A stretch of 64,000 nt of DNA, from contig NZ_CP096255.1 of the NCBI RefSeq assembly GCF_011516635.5, positions 5,330,501 to 5,394,500 of the forward strand, written 5' to 3'. A model generated the notes under the pieces. That model saw nothing but the letters and a program-made list of their open reading frames with translations. It was not told where the DNA came from and made no database searches. The stretch is from Bradyrhizobium barranii subsp. apii. GTDB lineage: Bacteria > Pseudomonadota > Alphaproteobacteria > Rhizobiales > Xanthobacteraceae. The position numbers were made by a program, and so were the translations under genes. Positions 51,586 through 60,792 of the stretch are shown here, one piece after another (the first letter of the stretch is position 1; each line of letters opens with the position of its first letter).

Positions 51586-54500
51586 TGCATCCCCTCGGTC
51601 GCGCCCGCGACCGGCGGGCCGCCGGATTCAGCCGGCGGCAGCGCCTGCTCGAGGCGGCGGTTGATGCGGTCGAGCGCCAGGTAGATCACGGGCGTGGTGT
51701 AGAGCGTCAGCAGTTGGCTCAGCAGCAGGCCGCCGATGATGGAGATGCCGAGCGGAAAGCGCAGCTCGGCGCCGGTGCCGCTCTCGATTGCGAGCGGCAG
51801 CGCGCCGAACAGCGCCGCCAGCGTCGTCATCATGATCGGACGGAAGCGCAAGAGACAGGCCTGCACGATCGCCTCGTTCGGCGACATCCCCTGCCGGCGC
51901 TCGGCCTCGAGCGCGAAGTCGATCATCATGATCGCGTTCTTCTTGACGATGCCCATCAGCAGGATAATGCCGATCAGGCCGATCACCGAGAGGTCCTGCC
52001 CGCACAGCATCAGCGCCAGGATCGCGCCGACGCCGGCCGAGGGCAGCGTCGACAGGATGGTGATCGGGTGGATGTAGCTCTCATAGAGCACGCCCAGCAC
52101 GATGTAGATCGTGATCACGGCGGCGAGCAGCAGCCATGGCTGGCCGGCGAGCGCCTTGGCAAATTCGGCGGCATCGCCGGCATAGACGCCGACGATGCTG
52201 TTGGGCATCTCGATCCGGGTCTCGATCGTCTTCACCGCCTCGACGGCGTCGCCGAGCGCTGCGCCCGGGGCGAGGTTGAAGCTGAGCGAGATCGACGGGA
52301 ATTGCGCCTGATGCGAGATCGCGAGCGGCGCGGTGGTGCGCTTCAGCGTCGCCACGGCGGAGAGCGGCACCTGGGCGTTGGGCGCGCCCACGATGCTGCT
52401 CGCCGCGCCCGGCAGATACAGCTTCGACAGGATCGAGGGATCGCGCTGGTACATCGGCAGCGCCTCCAGCACCACGCGGTACTGGTTGGCCTGGCCGTAG
52501 ATGGTCGAGATCTGCCGCTGCGCGAACGCATCGTTGAGCGTGTCGGTGATTCCTTGCAGGCTCACGCCGAGCTGTCCGGCCCGGGTCCGATCCACGTCGA
52601 GCTGCGCCCGCAGGCCGCCCTCCTGCGCCTCCGAGGAGACGTCCCGGAACAGCGGATCGCGCCGCATCTCGGCAACGAGCTTGCGCGCCCATTCCGACAC
52701 CAGCGTCGCGTCGGTCCCGGTCAGCGTGTACTGGTACTGCGAACGGCTCGACTGGGTCGAGATCTGCACGTCCTGTACCGGCTGGAAATAGACGGTCATG
52801 CCGGGGATACCCGATACCCGTTCCTTCAGCCGGGTCACGACCGCGCTGACGTCGTCGCGCCGCTCGCCGCGCGGCTTCAAGGTCATGACCAGGCGCCCGA
52901 CATTGGTGGTCGGGTTGACCGAGCCCGCCCCGATCACCGAGACCACGCCGACCACGTCAGGGTCGGCCTTGATGGCATCGGCCGCCTCGGCTTGGCGCTT
53001 CTGCATCTCGGTGAACGACACGTCGGGTCCCGCCTCCGTCACCGCCGTGATCGAGGCGGTGTCCTGAAGCGGCAAAAAGCCCTTTGGCGCAACGACATAG
53101 AGGACGAGGGTCGCGACCAGGGTCGCAAACGTCACGAGCAGCGTGGCGCGCTGGCGTTCCAGGACCCAGAGCAGCGTCCGGTGATAGAACTCGACGGTGC
53201 TATCGATGAAGCGGCTGATCGCGGCCAATCCCGGCACCGCCAGTTCCTCATGGGCGTGCTTGAGCAGCCGCGAGCACATCATCGGCGTCAGCGTCAGCGA
53301 GACCACGGCCGAGGTCACGACCGCGATCGTCAGCGTTAGCGCGAATTCGCGGAACATGCGCCCGACGAGGCCGGACATGAACAGCAGCGGGATGAACACC
53401 GCGATCAACGACACCGTCAGCGAGATCACGGTGAAGCCGATTTCGCTGGCCCCCTTCAGCGAGGCCTCCATCGCGCTATCGCCGTTCTCCATGTGGCGGA
53501 CGATGTTCTCGATCATGACGATGGCGTCGTCGACGACGAAGCCGGTGCCGATGGTGAGCGCCATCAGCGACAGATTGTCGAGGCTGAAGCCGGCGAAATA
53601 CATGATGCCGAAGCTGGTGATCAGCGACAGCGGCAGCGCGACGCCGGCGATCAGCGTGGCCCGCAGCGAGCGCAGGAACAACAGCACCACCAGCGTCACC
53701 AAGACGACGCTGAGGATCAGGGTGAACTGCACGTCGCGGACCGAGGCGCGGATGGTGACGGTGCGGTCGGAGACGATGGTGAGGTTCACGCCGGCCGGAA
53801 TGGCGCGCTGGACCTTTGGGATTTCCGCCCGGATCTGGCTGACGACATCGATGACGTTGGCGCCGGGCTGGCGCTGGATGTCGATGATGACCGCCGGCGT
53901 GCCCTGGTACCAGCCGCCGGTGCGATCGTTCTCGAGGCCATCCACGATCTGCGCGACGTCGCCGATCGTGACCGGGGAGCCGTTGCGGTAGGCGATGATA
54001 ACAGGCTTGTAGGCGTCGGCAGCGGTGATCTGGTCGTTGGCGGCGATGAGGTAGGATTGCTGCGCGCCGTCGAGCGAGCCTTTTGGCCCGGAGACGTTGG
54101 CATTGGAGATCGCAGTGCGCAGATCCTCCATGGCGATGCCATAGGCGGCAAGGCGCGCCAGATCCGCCTGGATGCGCACGGCCGGCTTCAGCCCACCTAG
54201 CACCGAGACCCGGCCGACGCCGGAGATCTGGCTCAGCCGCTGCGCCAGAAGCGTGTCGGCGATGTCGCTCATCGCCCGCAGCGAGATCGTGTCGGAGCGA
54301 AGCGCCAGGGTCATCACCGGTGCGTCCGCCGGGTTCACCTTGGCGTAGGTCGGCGGATAGGGCAGCGTCTTGGGCAGCACGCCGGCCGCCGCGTTGATCG
54401 CGGCCTGCACGTCCTGAGTCGCGCCGTCGATGTCGCGGTTGAGATCGAACTGGAGCGAGATCTGGCTGACGCCGAACGAGCTCGTCGAGTTCATCGCCGT

Positions 54501-54731
54501 CAGCGACGGGATCTGGCCGAGCTGCCGTTCCAGCGGCGCGGTGATCAGCGAGGCGATCACGTCGGGGCTGGCGCCCGGCAGCTGCGTCGTCACCTGCACG
54601 GTCGGGAAGTCGACCTGCGGCAGCGCCGAGACCGGCAGCGAGAAATAGCCGAGCGCGCCCCCGATCAGCAGGGCGATGCCGAGCAGCGAGGTCGCGATCG
54701 GGCGGCGGATGAAGGGTTCGGAGACGCCCAT
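51582..54731 (-). CDS. RND multidrug efflux permease, MdtB/MuxB-like
   Basis: The 1049-residue protein shares the RND structure with its partner: TM1 (RRPIATSLLGIALLIGGALGY), TM4 relay TIGTGFVVDDAIVMIENIVRH, periplasmic loop with APKGFLPLQDTASITAVTEA, and C-terminal PLGISIIGGLLLSQLLTLYT. Two different RND subunits in tandem with one adaptor is the pattern of MdtABC and MuxABC, which exports bile salts, novobiocin, flavonoids and similar compounds. It lies 36 bp after the adaptor gene. Confidence 0.94.
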   Translation of the reverse strand: MGVSEPFIRRPIATSLLGIALLIGGALGYFSLPVSALPQVDFPTVQVTTQLPGASPDVIASLITAPLERQLGQIPSLTAMNSTSSFGVSQISLQFDLNRDIDGATQDVQAAINAAAGVLPKTLPYPPTYAKVNPADAPVMTLALRSDTISLRAMSDIADTLLAQRLSQISGVGRVSVLGGLKPAVRIQADLARLAAYGIAMEDLRTAISNANVSGPKGSLDGAQQSYLIAANDQITAADAYKPVIIAYRNGSPVTIGDVAQIVDGLENDRTGGWYQGTPAVIIDIQRQPGANVIDVVSQIRAEIPKVQRAIPAGVNLTIVSDRTVTIRASVRDVQFTLILSVVLVTLVVLLFLRSLRATLIAGVALPLSLITSFGIMYFAGFSLDNLSLMALTIGTGFVVDDAIVMIENIVRHMENGDSAMEASLKGASEIGFTVISLTVSLIAVFIPLLFMSGLVGRMFREFALTLTIAVVTSAVVSLTLTPMMCSRLLKHAHEELAVPGLAAISRFIDSTVEFYHRTLLWVLERQRATLLVTFATLVATLVLYVVAPKGFLPLQDTASITAVTEAGPDVSFTEMQKRQAEAADAIKADPDVVGVVSVIGAGSVNPTTNVGRLVMTLKPRGERRDDVSAVVTRLKERVSGIPGMTVYFQPVQDVQISTQSSRSQYQYTLTGTDATLVSEWARKLVAEMRRDPLFRDVSSEAQEGGLRAQLDVDRTRAGQLGVSLQGITDTLNDAFAQRQISTIYGQANQYRVVLEALPMYQRDPSILSKLYLPGAASSIVGAPNAQVPLSAVATLKRTTAPLAISHQAQFPSISLSFNLAPGAALGDAVEAVKTIETRIEMPNSIVGVYAGDAAEFAKALAGQPWLLLAAVITIYIVLGVLYESYIHPITILSTLPSAGVGAILALMLCGQDLSVIGLIGIILLMGIVKKNAIMMIDFALEAERRQGMSPNEAIVQACLLRFRPIMMTTLAALFGALPLAIESGTGAELRFPLGISIIGGLLLSQLLTLYTTPVIYLALDRINRRLEQALPPAESGGPPVAGATEGMQ

Positions 54732-54767
54732 GGGATGTGCCTGCCGCTCAGGCGGCTGTTGTCGAGA

Positions 54768-56174
54768 TCATGGCTGCTTGGCTCCAGGTCCCGATGCCCC
54801 CGGCCCCGGCCCCGGTGCCGGTCCGGTCTGCCCCTTCTGGTCGCCTTCGCTGCTGCTCCGTTTGGCGCGGTGCTCGCCGTCCTTGCCCTGTCCGTCCTTT
54901 TGCCCGTCCTTGGCCTGCCCATCCTTCTTCTGGCCATCCGGGCCGCGCGTGCGCTTGCGCGGGGCGAGATCGGCCGACGGTGTCTGGTCATCGCGGCCGA
55001 CGACCACCTTGGACCCGTCGGACAGATTGGCAAAGCCCGTCGTGACGACCTTGTCGGTCGGCGACAAGCCGCTGGCAATGACGGCGTCATGCTCGTTCTG
55101 CTGGGTCACGGTCACCGGCTTGGCGGAGACGACATTGTCCTCGCCGATGACGTAGCTGAAGGTGCCGATCGGTCCGCGCTGCACCGCCGATGTCGGCACC
55201 ACCAGCGCCTGCATCAAGGTCTCGACCTTGAGGCGGACATTGACGAACTGGCCCGGCCAGAGCTGGTAATTGGCGTTGGGGAATTCGGCCTTGAGCTTGA
55301 GCGTGCCGGTGGTCTGGTCGACCTGGTTGTCGATGCCGGTGAGCTTGCCGGTGTCGATCACGGTGATGCCGTCATTGCCGAACACGTCGACGGCGAGCGT
55401 GCCCTTCGACGCCGCCGCGTTGACGCGCATGATCTGCTGCTGCGGCAGGCTGAACCACACCGCGATCGGCTGCAATTGCGTGATCACCAGGAGGCCAGTG
55501 GCGTCGGCGGCGTGGATGATGTTGCCCTGGTCGACCTGGCGCAGGCCGGCGCGGCCCGAAAGCGGCGCCACGATCTTGGTGTAGCTCAACGTCGCCGCCG
55601 CATTGTCGATCGCGGCCTGGTCGGCTTTGACCAGCGCCTCGGTCTGCGCGACCGCGGCGCGCTGGGTGTCGGCCTGCTGCTTGGAGCCCGCGTTGGAGGC
55701 AGCCAACTGCTCGTAGCGCGTGAGATCGATGCGCTGGTTGGCGAGCTGGGCCTCGTCCTGCGCCTTCTTGGCGACGGCCTGGTCGTACGTCGCCTGGTAG
55801 AGCGCGGGATCGATCTCGCCGAGCACGTCGCCCTTCTTGACGTCCTGGCCCTCGGTGAATTTCACGGCGATCAGCTTGCCGTCGACCTGCGAGCGCACGG
55901 TCACGGTGTTGAGCGCGCGGATCGCACCCACGCCGTCGAGATAGACCGGGACGTCCTGGATGCGGGGTGTCGCCGCCAGCACCGGCACCGGCAGATCGGG
56001 CCGCTGGTTGCGGCCATTCGCCTGCTGCGGCTGCTGGTGCCAGACGGTCCAGCCGAAATAGCCGAGCCCGCCAAGGATGGCGAGCGTGATCAGGGTCATG
56101 ACGAAGCCGCGGCCGCGCGATTTCTTCGCCGTCCCTTCTTTCGCGCCTTCCTTCGTATCCGGCTTAAAGAGCAT
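54768..56174 (-). CDS. RND periplasmic adaptor subunit, MdtA-like
   Basis: The 468-residue adaptor starts MLFKPDTKEGAKEGTAKKSR and has an inner-membrane helix (FVMTLITLAILGGLGYFGWT). The lipoyl half-motifs are VRSQVDGKLIAVKFTEGQDV and IVAPLSGRAGLRQVDQGN around an alpha-hairpin. Beta-barrel and membrane-proximal domains follow. Its last ~70 residues form an unusual low-complexity tail of Gly, Pro, Lys, Asp and Gln (DGQKKDGQAKDGQKDGQGKD), absent from E. coli MdtA. The start overlaps the end of the NodT gene by 11 bp. Confidence 0.93.
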   Translation of the reverse strand: MLFKPDTKEGAKEGTAKKSRGRGFVMTLITLAILGGLGYFGWTVWHQQPQQANGRNQRPDLPVPVLAATPRIQDVPVYLDGVGAIRALNTVTVRSQVDGKLIAVKFTEGQDVKKGDVLGEIDPALYQATYDQAVAKKAQDEAQLANQRIDLTRYEQLAASNAGSKQQADTQRAAVAQTEALVKADQAAIDNAAATLSYTKIVAPLSGRAGLRQVDQGNIIHAADATGLLVITQLQPIAVWFSLPQQQIMRVNAAASKGTLAVDVFGNDGITVIDTGKLTGIDNQVDQTTGTLKLKAEFPNANYQLWPGQFVNVRLKVETLMQALVVPTSAVQRGPIGTFSYVIGEDNVVSAKPVTVTQQNEHDAVIASGLSPTDKVVTTGFANLSDGSKVVVGRDDQTPSADLAPRKRTRGPDGQKKDGQAKDGQKDGQGKDGEHRAKRSSSEGDQKGQTGPAPGPGPGASGPGAKQP

Positions 56175-57615
56175 TGACCGGTTTCTCCATTCGCGGCTCC
56201 CAGCCGCCGCCGAGCGCCTGATACAGGCTGACGATGGCGAGAAGCCGTGCGAGTTGGGCCTGCCACAACGCATCTTCGGCCTGAAATAGTGTCTGCTGGA
56301 CGTTCAGCACAGTCACGATGTCGGCCGTGCCGGCGCGCAATTGCTGCTCGGCGAGATCGAAGGCGCGCTTCGACGAGGTAACGACATCGCGCTGCAATTG
56401 TAGCTTGATCGTGGTCTGCTTGATCGAATACAGCGCGTTGTCGACGTCCGCAAACGACTGGATGATGGTCTTGCGGTAGGTCTGGAGTAACTCGTCCTGC
56501 CGCGCCTTGGCGAATTCGAAATTGCCGAGGATCTTGCCGCCGTCGAAGATCGGCTGCGTGGCGCTGCCGACGAGCTGGAAGAAGGCCGCATGCGGCTGGA
56601 ACAGCGAGACCAGCGCCGAGCTCTGATAGCCGCCATTGCCGGTGAGCTGGATCGTCGGAAAGAACTGCGCGCGGGCATTGCCGATGTTCGCGGTCGCCGA
56701 GGCGAGCTGTGCCTCCTGGCGGCGGATGTCGGGCCGCTGCGTCAAAAGCTCCGACGGCAGGCCGGGCGTGACGCGCGGGATGGCGATCTTGTTCAGCGAG
56801 CCGCCGAGCACGCGGACGCTCTCCGGCGGCCGCGATACCAGCACGGCGAGTGCGTTGACGTTCTGGTCGAGCGTCTGGCGCAGCGGCGGCACCAGCGCCT
56901 TCTGGTTGGCGACCACGCTCTCCTGCTGGGCGACGTCGAGATCGGTCCCGGTGCCGGCCTTGCGGCGCTCGCGGATCGCATCGAGGATGCGCTGCGCGCT
57001 GGCGATGTTGCTCTGGGCCGTACGCAGGCGATCCTGCGAGGCCAGCACCTGGAAATAGGCGTTGGCGACGCCGGCGAGCGTCGTCAGGGCGACGACGTCA
57101 CGATCGAAACGGTTGGCATTCGCCGTCTCTTCCGCCGTTTGCAGCGCATCGCGGTTCTGGCCCCAGAAGTCGAGTTGGTAGCTCGCGCTCAGCGACGCCG
57201 AATAGTTGACGACCTCGCGGCCGCCGATGGACAGGCCCGAGGCGCTCGAACCCGAGGTGCGTGAATAGGTTTCCGATCCGCCGCCCGACAGGCTCGGCAG
57301 CAGCGCCGCGCCTGCCTGCCGCGCCTGGGCGTCGGCCTGGACGATGCGCGCGACGGCGGCGGCGATGTCGAGATTGACAGTCTGCGCCTCCTCCATCAGT
57401 TGCGTCAGCTCCGCGGAGCGAAAGCCGCGCCACCAATCCAGCGACGGCGGCGCATCCGGCTTGCCCGCGTATTTGTACTGCGTGGGAACATCGAGTGCGG
57501 GATCGGGCAAATCCTGCGTCAGCACGCAGGCGCCTGAACTGGCGGCAAGGCACGCCACGGCAGCCCATCGCGCCGCGCGCGACGTCCGGAACGTAAGGCC
57601 GGGAGATCGCCTCAT
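56164..57615 (-). CDS. NodT-family outer-membrane efflux factor
   Basis: The ~483-residue protein has a signal ending at a cysteine (AVACLAASSGACVLTQDLPD), a probable though non-canonical lipobox, and the NodT/OprM twofold repeat: SLDWWRGFRSAELTQLMEEA, ASYQLDFWGQNRDALQTAEE, TQPIFDGGKILGNFEFAKAR, ALGGGWEP. It provides the exit channel for the downstream RND pump. ATG 57615 is preferred over GTG 57675, which would add 20 residues before the signal. It is the first gene of the four-gene efflux operon. Confidence 0.91.
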   Translation of the reverse strand: MRRSPGLTFRTSRAARWAAVACLAASSGACVLTQDLPDPALDVPTQYKYAGKPDAPPSLDWWRGFRSAELTQLMEEAQTVNLDIAAAVARIVQADAQARQAGAALLPSLSGGGSETYSRTSGSSASGLSIGGREVVNYSASLSASYQLDFWGQNRDALQTAEETANANRFDRDVVALTTLAGVANAYFQVLASQDRLRTAQSNIASAQRILDAIRERRKAGTGTDLDVAQQESVVANQKALVPPLRQTLDQNVNALAVLVSRPPESVRVLGGSLNKIAIPRVTPGLPSELLTQRPDIRRQEAQLASATANIGNARAQFFPTIQLTGNGGYQSSALVSLFQPHAAFFQLVGSATQPIFDGGKILGNFEFAKARQDELLQTYRKTIIQSFADVDNALYSIKQTTIKLQLQRDVVTSSKRAFDLAEQQLRAGTADIVTVLNVQQTLFQAEDALWQAQLARLLAIVSLYQALGGGWEPRMEKPVNAL

Positions 57616-58261
57616 GGCGACCGCAGGACCATCCTGTGTCACATCCACCCCCCGCCGGGCAGATAGATCCGCCACCGCAGAGCCGGATTAACCGATTCGT
57701 GGCGGGACGGCCGGGGGCGTTTATGTAACTCGTTCACAGCCGTGATGCTTTCTGCGGAACCTGAAGTTCATACTAGCGGGGCGCGGAACAGGGGGACAGT
57801 CCCGCACCTGCGAAATGCGACCTCGAATGCGTCGATGTCGAACTCACGCAAATACAGAATATGCCTGTGTCCCAGGTCTTTTTTGTATTCCAACCTCGGC
57901 CCGAGGCGCATTCAAGCTTACCAAGATTTCATGTGATATTGCCGCCACGCCGACGCCAGGGCTACCGGTCCCGCCAGGCGCTCCACCGAAACCTGCGCCG
58001 CGGCGCACCGCAGCTTCCGACCTTGGCTGAGCGCACAGCGCGCTATGATCGGGTGCTGGCCCGCAATTGCGCTGTGCACACGGCGGTGGACTGCCGGAGG
58101 TACCCCGCCAGCCCCTTGGCGACCGGCGCAGCGCGCACCTATATCATGCGCATGATTCGACGCTGACCGTTTGCGGGGCGCCCTCGGGTCCAGCGATATG
58201 AGGCGTATGGGGGCGTCTGGCTCGCGGTCGGACAGTATCCGTTCAGGTGATGGATCTGCCG
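57616..58261. promoter_or_regulatory. Divergent promoter region between NodT and cyclopropane synthase genes
   Basis: No supported gene lies in this ~646-bp region. It must contain the start of the efflux operon (minus) and of the cfa gene (plus). A perfect 14-bp palindrome, ATCATGCGCATGAT, lies at 58143-58156, about 106 bp before the cfa start, and is a candidate operator. Bases around 57740-57930 are less GC-rich than the coding flanks. Confidence 0.45.
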
Positions 58262-59491
58262 ATGTCGCATACCATCTCGGTGACGTCAGACACCATAGAC
58301 ACAGTGCTCGCCGATCTGCCGCGCATCGTTCGGCTCGCACTCAGTTTTGGCGCGCGGCTGCGGCGAGGAACGCTCGACGTCACCCTGCCCGACGGACGCG
58401 TGATCCGCCTCGGCGGCCAGGAGCCGGGCCCGAATGCGGCGATGCGACTGCACAATTACGGCTTCGCGTCGCGCCTCATCAACGGCGGCGACATCGGCAT
58501 CGCGGAAGCCTATCTCGCCGGCGACTGGGATACGCCGGACCTGACGCAATTCCTCTACCTGTTCTGCGTCAATCACGATCTGATCCAGGCCATGCTGAAC
58601 GACAAGCCGCTGATGCGGTTCGTCCAGCTGCTGCAGCACTGGTTCAACCGCAACACCCGCCGTCAGGCGCGGCGCAACATCCATGCCCATTACGACATCG
58701 GCAACGCGTTCTATTCGGCCTGGCTCGATCCCGGCATGACCTATTCCTCGGCGCTGTTCGAGGAGAGCACCTCCGATCTCACGGCAGCCCAGACCAACAA
58801 ATACCGCCGGCTCGCCGAGGCGCTCGACCTGAAGCCGGACCAGACGCTGCTCGAGATCGGCTGCGGTTGGGGCGGCTTCGCCGAGTTCGCCGCAAAGACC
58901 TTCGGCACGCGCGTGGTGGGCCTCACGATCTCGACCGAGCAGCGCGATTTTGCGCAGAAGCACATTCACGAGGCGGGCCTTGCCGACAAGGTCGAGATCC
59001 GTCTTCAGGATTATCGCGACGAATGCGACCGCTACGACCGCATCGCCTCGATCGAGATGATCGAGGCCGTCGGCGAGCAGTTCTGGCCGAAATATTTCGC
59101 CCAGTTGCGGGACCGGCTGCTGCCCGGCGGCCTCGCCGGCATCCAGGCGATCACCATCCAGGACAGGCTGTTCCAGAGCTACCGGCGCGAGGTGGACTTC
59201 ATCCAGCGCTACGTCTTTCCCGGCGGCATGCTGCCCTCGCCCGCCGTGCTCAAGTCGCTCGGTGACAGGTTCGGCCTGCCCGTCATTCGCGAGCGCATCT
59301 TCGGGCAGGATTATGCCAAGACGCTGGCCACCTGGCGGAATAACTTCCAGACGGCCTGGCCGGGCCTCGTGCCGCTCGGCTTCGACGACCGGTTCCGGCG
59401 GCTGTGGGAGTATTACCTGTCCTATTGCGAGGCCGGATTCCTGTCCGGAAATATCGACGTCCGGCAAGTCATCTTCGCAAAGCAGCAATAA
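58262..59491 (+). CDS. cfa: Cyclopropane-fatty-acyl-phospholipid synthase family methyltransferase
   Basis: The 409-residue enzyme transfers a methylene from SAM to unsaturated acyl chains in membrane lipids. Family features include the N-terminal GFASRLINGGDIGIAEAYLA, HAHYDIGNAFYSAWLDPGMT, TYSSALFEES, SAM motif LLEIGCGWGGFAEFAA, VVGLTISTEQRDFA, ASIEMIEAVGEQFWPKYF and FIQRYVFPGGMLPS. ATG 58262 follows AGGTGAT at a suitable distance; GTG 58247 in the same frame overlaps that site. It is transcribed alone. Confidence 0.93.
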   Translation: MSHTISVTSDTIDTVLADLPRIVRLALSFGARLRRGTLDVTLPDGRVIRLGGQEPGPNAAMRLHNYGFASRLINGGDIGIAEAYLAGDWDTPDLTQFLYLFCVNHDLIQAMLNDKPLMRFVQLLQHWFNRNTRRQARRNIHAHYDIGNAFYSAWLDPGMTYSSALFEESTSDLTAAQTNKYRRLAEALDLKPDQTLLEIGCGWGGFAEFAAKTFGTRVVGLTISTEQRDFAQKHIHEAGLADKVEIRLQDYRDECDRYDRIASIEMIEAVGEQFWPKYFAQLRDRLLPGGLAGIQAITIQDRLFQSYRREVDFIQRYVFPGGMLPSPAVLKSLGDRFGLPVIRERIFGQDYAKTLATWRNNFQTAWPGLVPLGFDDRFRRLWEYYLSYCEAGFLSGNIDVRQVIFAKQQ

Positions 59492-59535
59492 GGGTTTGCG
59501 GGGTCGGCTTGCAAGGGTCGCTTGTAAGGCCCGCC

Positions 59536-59550
59536 ACCCTACTTTAGGGT
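59536..59550. promoter_or_regulatory. Inverted repeat upstream of the cysteine synthase gene
   Basis: ACCCTA and TAGGGT form perfect 6-bp arms around CTT, 38 bp before the cysK start codon. It could be an operator or a leader hairpin. Confidence 0.35.
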
Positions 59551-59587
59551 CGCGCCCACCCTATGATCCAGCCGGTAATTGCCTGAC

Positions 59588-60619
59588 ATGACCATCAAAA
59601 ATGACGTTGTCGAAGCCATCGGCAACACCCCGCTCATCAAGCTCAAGCGCGCCTCCGAACTGACCGGCTGCACCATTCTTGGCAAGGCCGAGTTCATGAA
59701 TCCGGGCCAGTCGGTGAAGGACCGCGCCGGCAAATGGATGATCCTGGAGGCCGAGAAGCGCGGCGAGCTCAAGCCGGGCGGTCTCGTGGTGGAGGCGACC
59801 GCCGGCAACACCGGAATCGGCCTCGCGGTCGTGGCGAGCGCGCGCGGCTACCGCACGCTGATCGTGATCCCGGAGACGCAGAGCCAGGAGAAGGACTTTC
59901 TGAAGCTGTGCGGCGCCGAGCTGATCGAGGTGCCGGCCCTGCCCTATGCCAATCCCAACAATTATCAGCATGTCGGCCGCAGGCTCGCCGACGAGCTGCG
60001 CAAGACCGAGCCCAATGGCGTGCTGTTCGCAGACCAGTGGAACAACCTCGACAATGCGAAGGCGCATTACGAGTCGACGGGCCCCGAGATCTGGGAGCAG
60101 ACCGGCGGCAAGGTCGACGGCTTCGTCTGCTCGGTCGGCAGCGGCGGCACGCTCGCCGGCGTCAGCCGCTATCTGAAAGAGAAGAACAAGGACGTCCGGA
60201 TCGCCTGCGCCGATCCGCATGGTGCCGGCATGTTCGAATATTTCCGGAGCGGCGACGCCAAGGCGACGCCGGGCGGCTCGATCACGGAAGGTATCGGCCT
60301 CAACCGTGCGACCGCAATCGTCGAGAGCGCGAAGGTCGATGACGCCTATCTCGTTCCCGACGCGGAAGCCGTCACGGTGATCTACGAGCTGCTCCAGCAC
60401 GAAGGCCTGTGCCTCGGCGGTTCCACCGGCATCAACATCGCCGGCGCGATACGACTCGCGAAACAGCTCGGGCCCGGCAAGACCATCGTCACCGTGCTCT
60501 GCGATTCCGGCAGCCGCTATCAGTCGAAGCTGTTCAATGCCGACTTCATGCGCGCCAAGAACCTGCCGGTGCCGGAATGGCTGGAGAAGCGCAGCAACAT
60601 CAAGCCGCCGTTCGTCTAG
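59588..60619 (+). CDS. cysK: Cysteine synthase A (O-acetylserine sulfhydrylase)
   Basis: The 343-residue PLP enzyme makes cysteine from O-acetylserine and sulfide. It shows IGNTPLIKLKRASELTGCTI, the PLP lysine in NPGQSVKDRAGKWMI, VVEATAGNTGIGLAVVASAR (substrate loop), the phosphate-binding VGSGGTLAGVSRYLKE and CLGGSTGINIAGAI. It is somewhat longer than E. coli CysK, with a C-terminal LPVPEWLEKRSNIKPPFV extension shared by rhizobial forms. ATG 59588 is chosen over TTG 59579. Confidence 0.93.
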   Translation: MTIKNDVVEAIGNTPLIKLKRASELTGCTILGKAEFMNPGQSVKDRAGKWMILEAEKRGELKPGGLVVEATAGNTGIGLAVVASARGYRTLIVIPETQSQEKDFLKLCGAELIEVPALPYANPNNYQHVGRRLADELRKTEPNGVLFADQWNNLDNAKAHYESTGPEIWEQTGGKVDGFVCSVGSGGTLAGVSRYLKEKNKDVRIACADPHGAGMFEYFRSGDAKATPGGSITEGIGLNRATAIVESAKVDDAYLVPDAEAVTVIYELLQHEGLCLGGSTGINIAGAIRLAKQLGPGKTIVTVLCDSGSRYQSKLFNADFMRAKNLPVPEWLEKRSNIKPPFV

Positions 60620-60692
60620 GCCGGGAGGGTTGCGGCCGGCCGGATTACGAAGTCCGGCTCAAGTTGAGCTAAGCCGCGGTGCCGTAGCCGTA

Positions 60693-60778
60693 GGGTGGGC
60701 AAAGCGTCAGCGTGCCCACCATGCTTGCCACGATCGCCGAGGGACGGTGAGCACGGCGCGACGCGCCTTTGCCCACCC
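60693..60778. repeat. Palindromic repeat of the GGGTGGGCAAAG type
   Basis: GGGTGGGCAAAG (60693-60704) and CTTTGCCCACCC (60767-60778) are perfect inverted 12-bp arms, with internal GCGTCAGCGTGCCCACC. I recognise it as a dispersed intergenic repeat of Bradyrhizobium-type genomes. It lies between convergent cysK and aapP and may also stop transcription. Confidence 0.65.
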
Positions 60779-60792
60779 GGCGGCAGCTCGCT

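Noticed and set aside
48928..53339. Long plus-strand ORFs (531 and 587 codons) opposite the two RND genes
   Set aside because: Both are His/Arg/Asp-rich shadow translations of RND genes whose own frames carry all family motifs.
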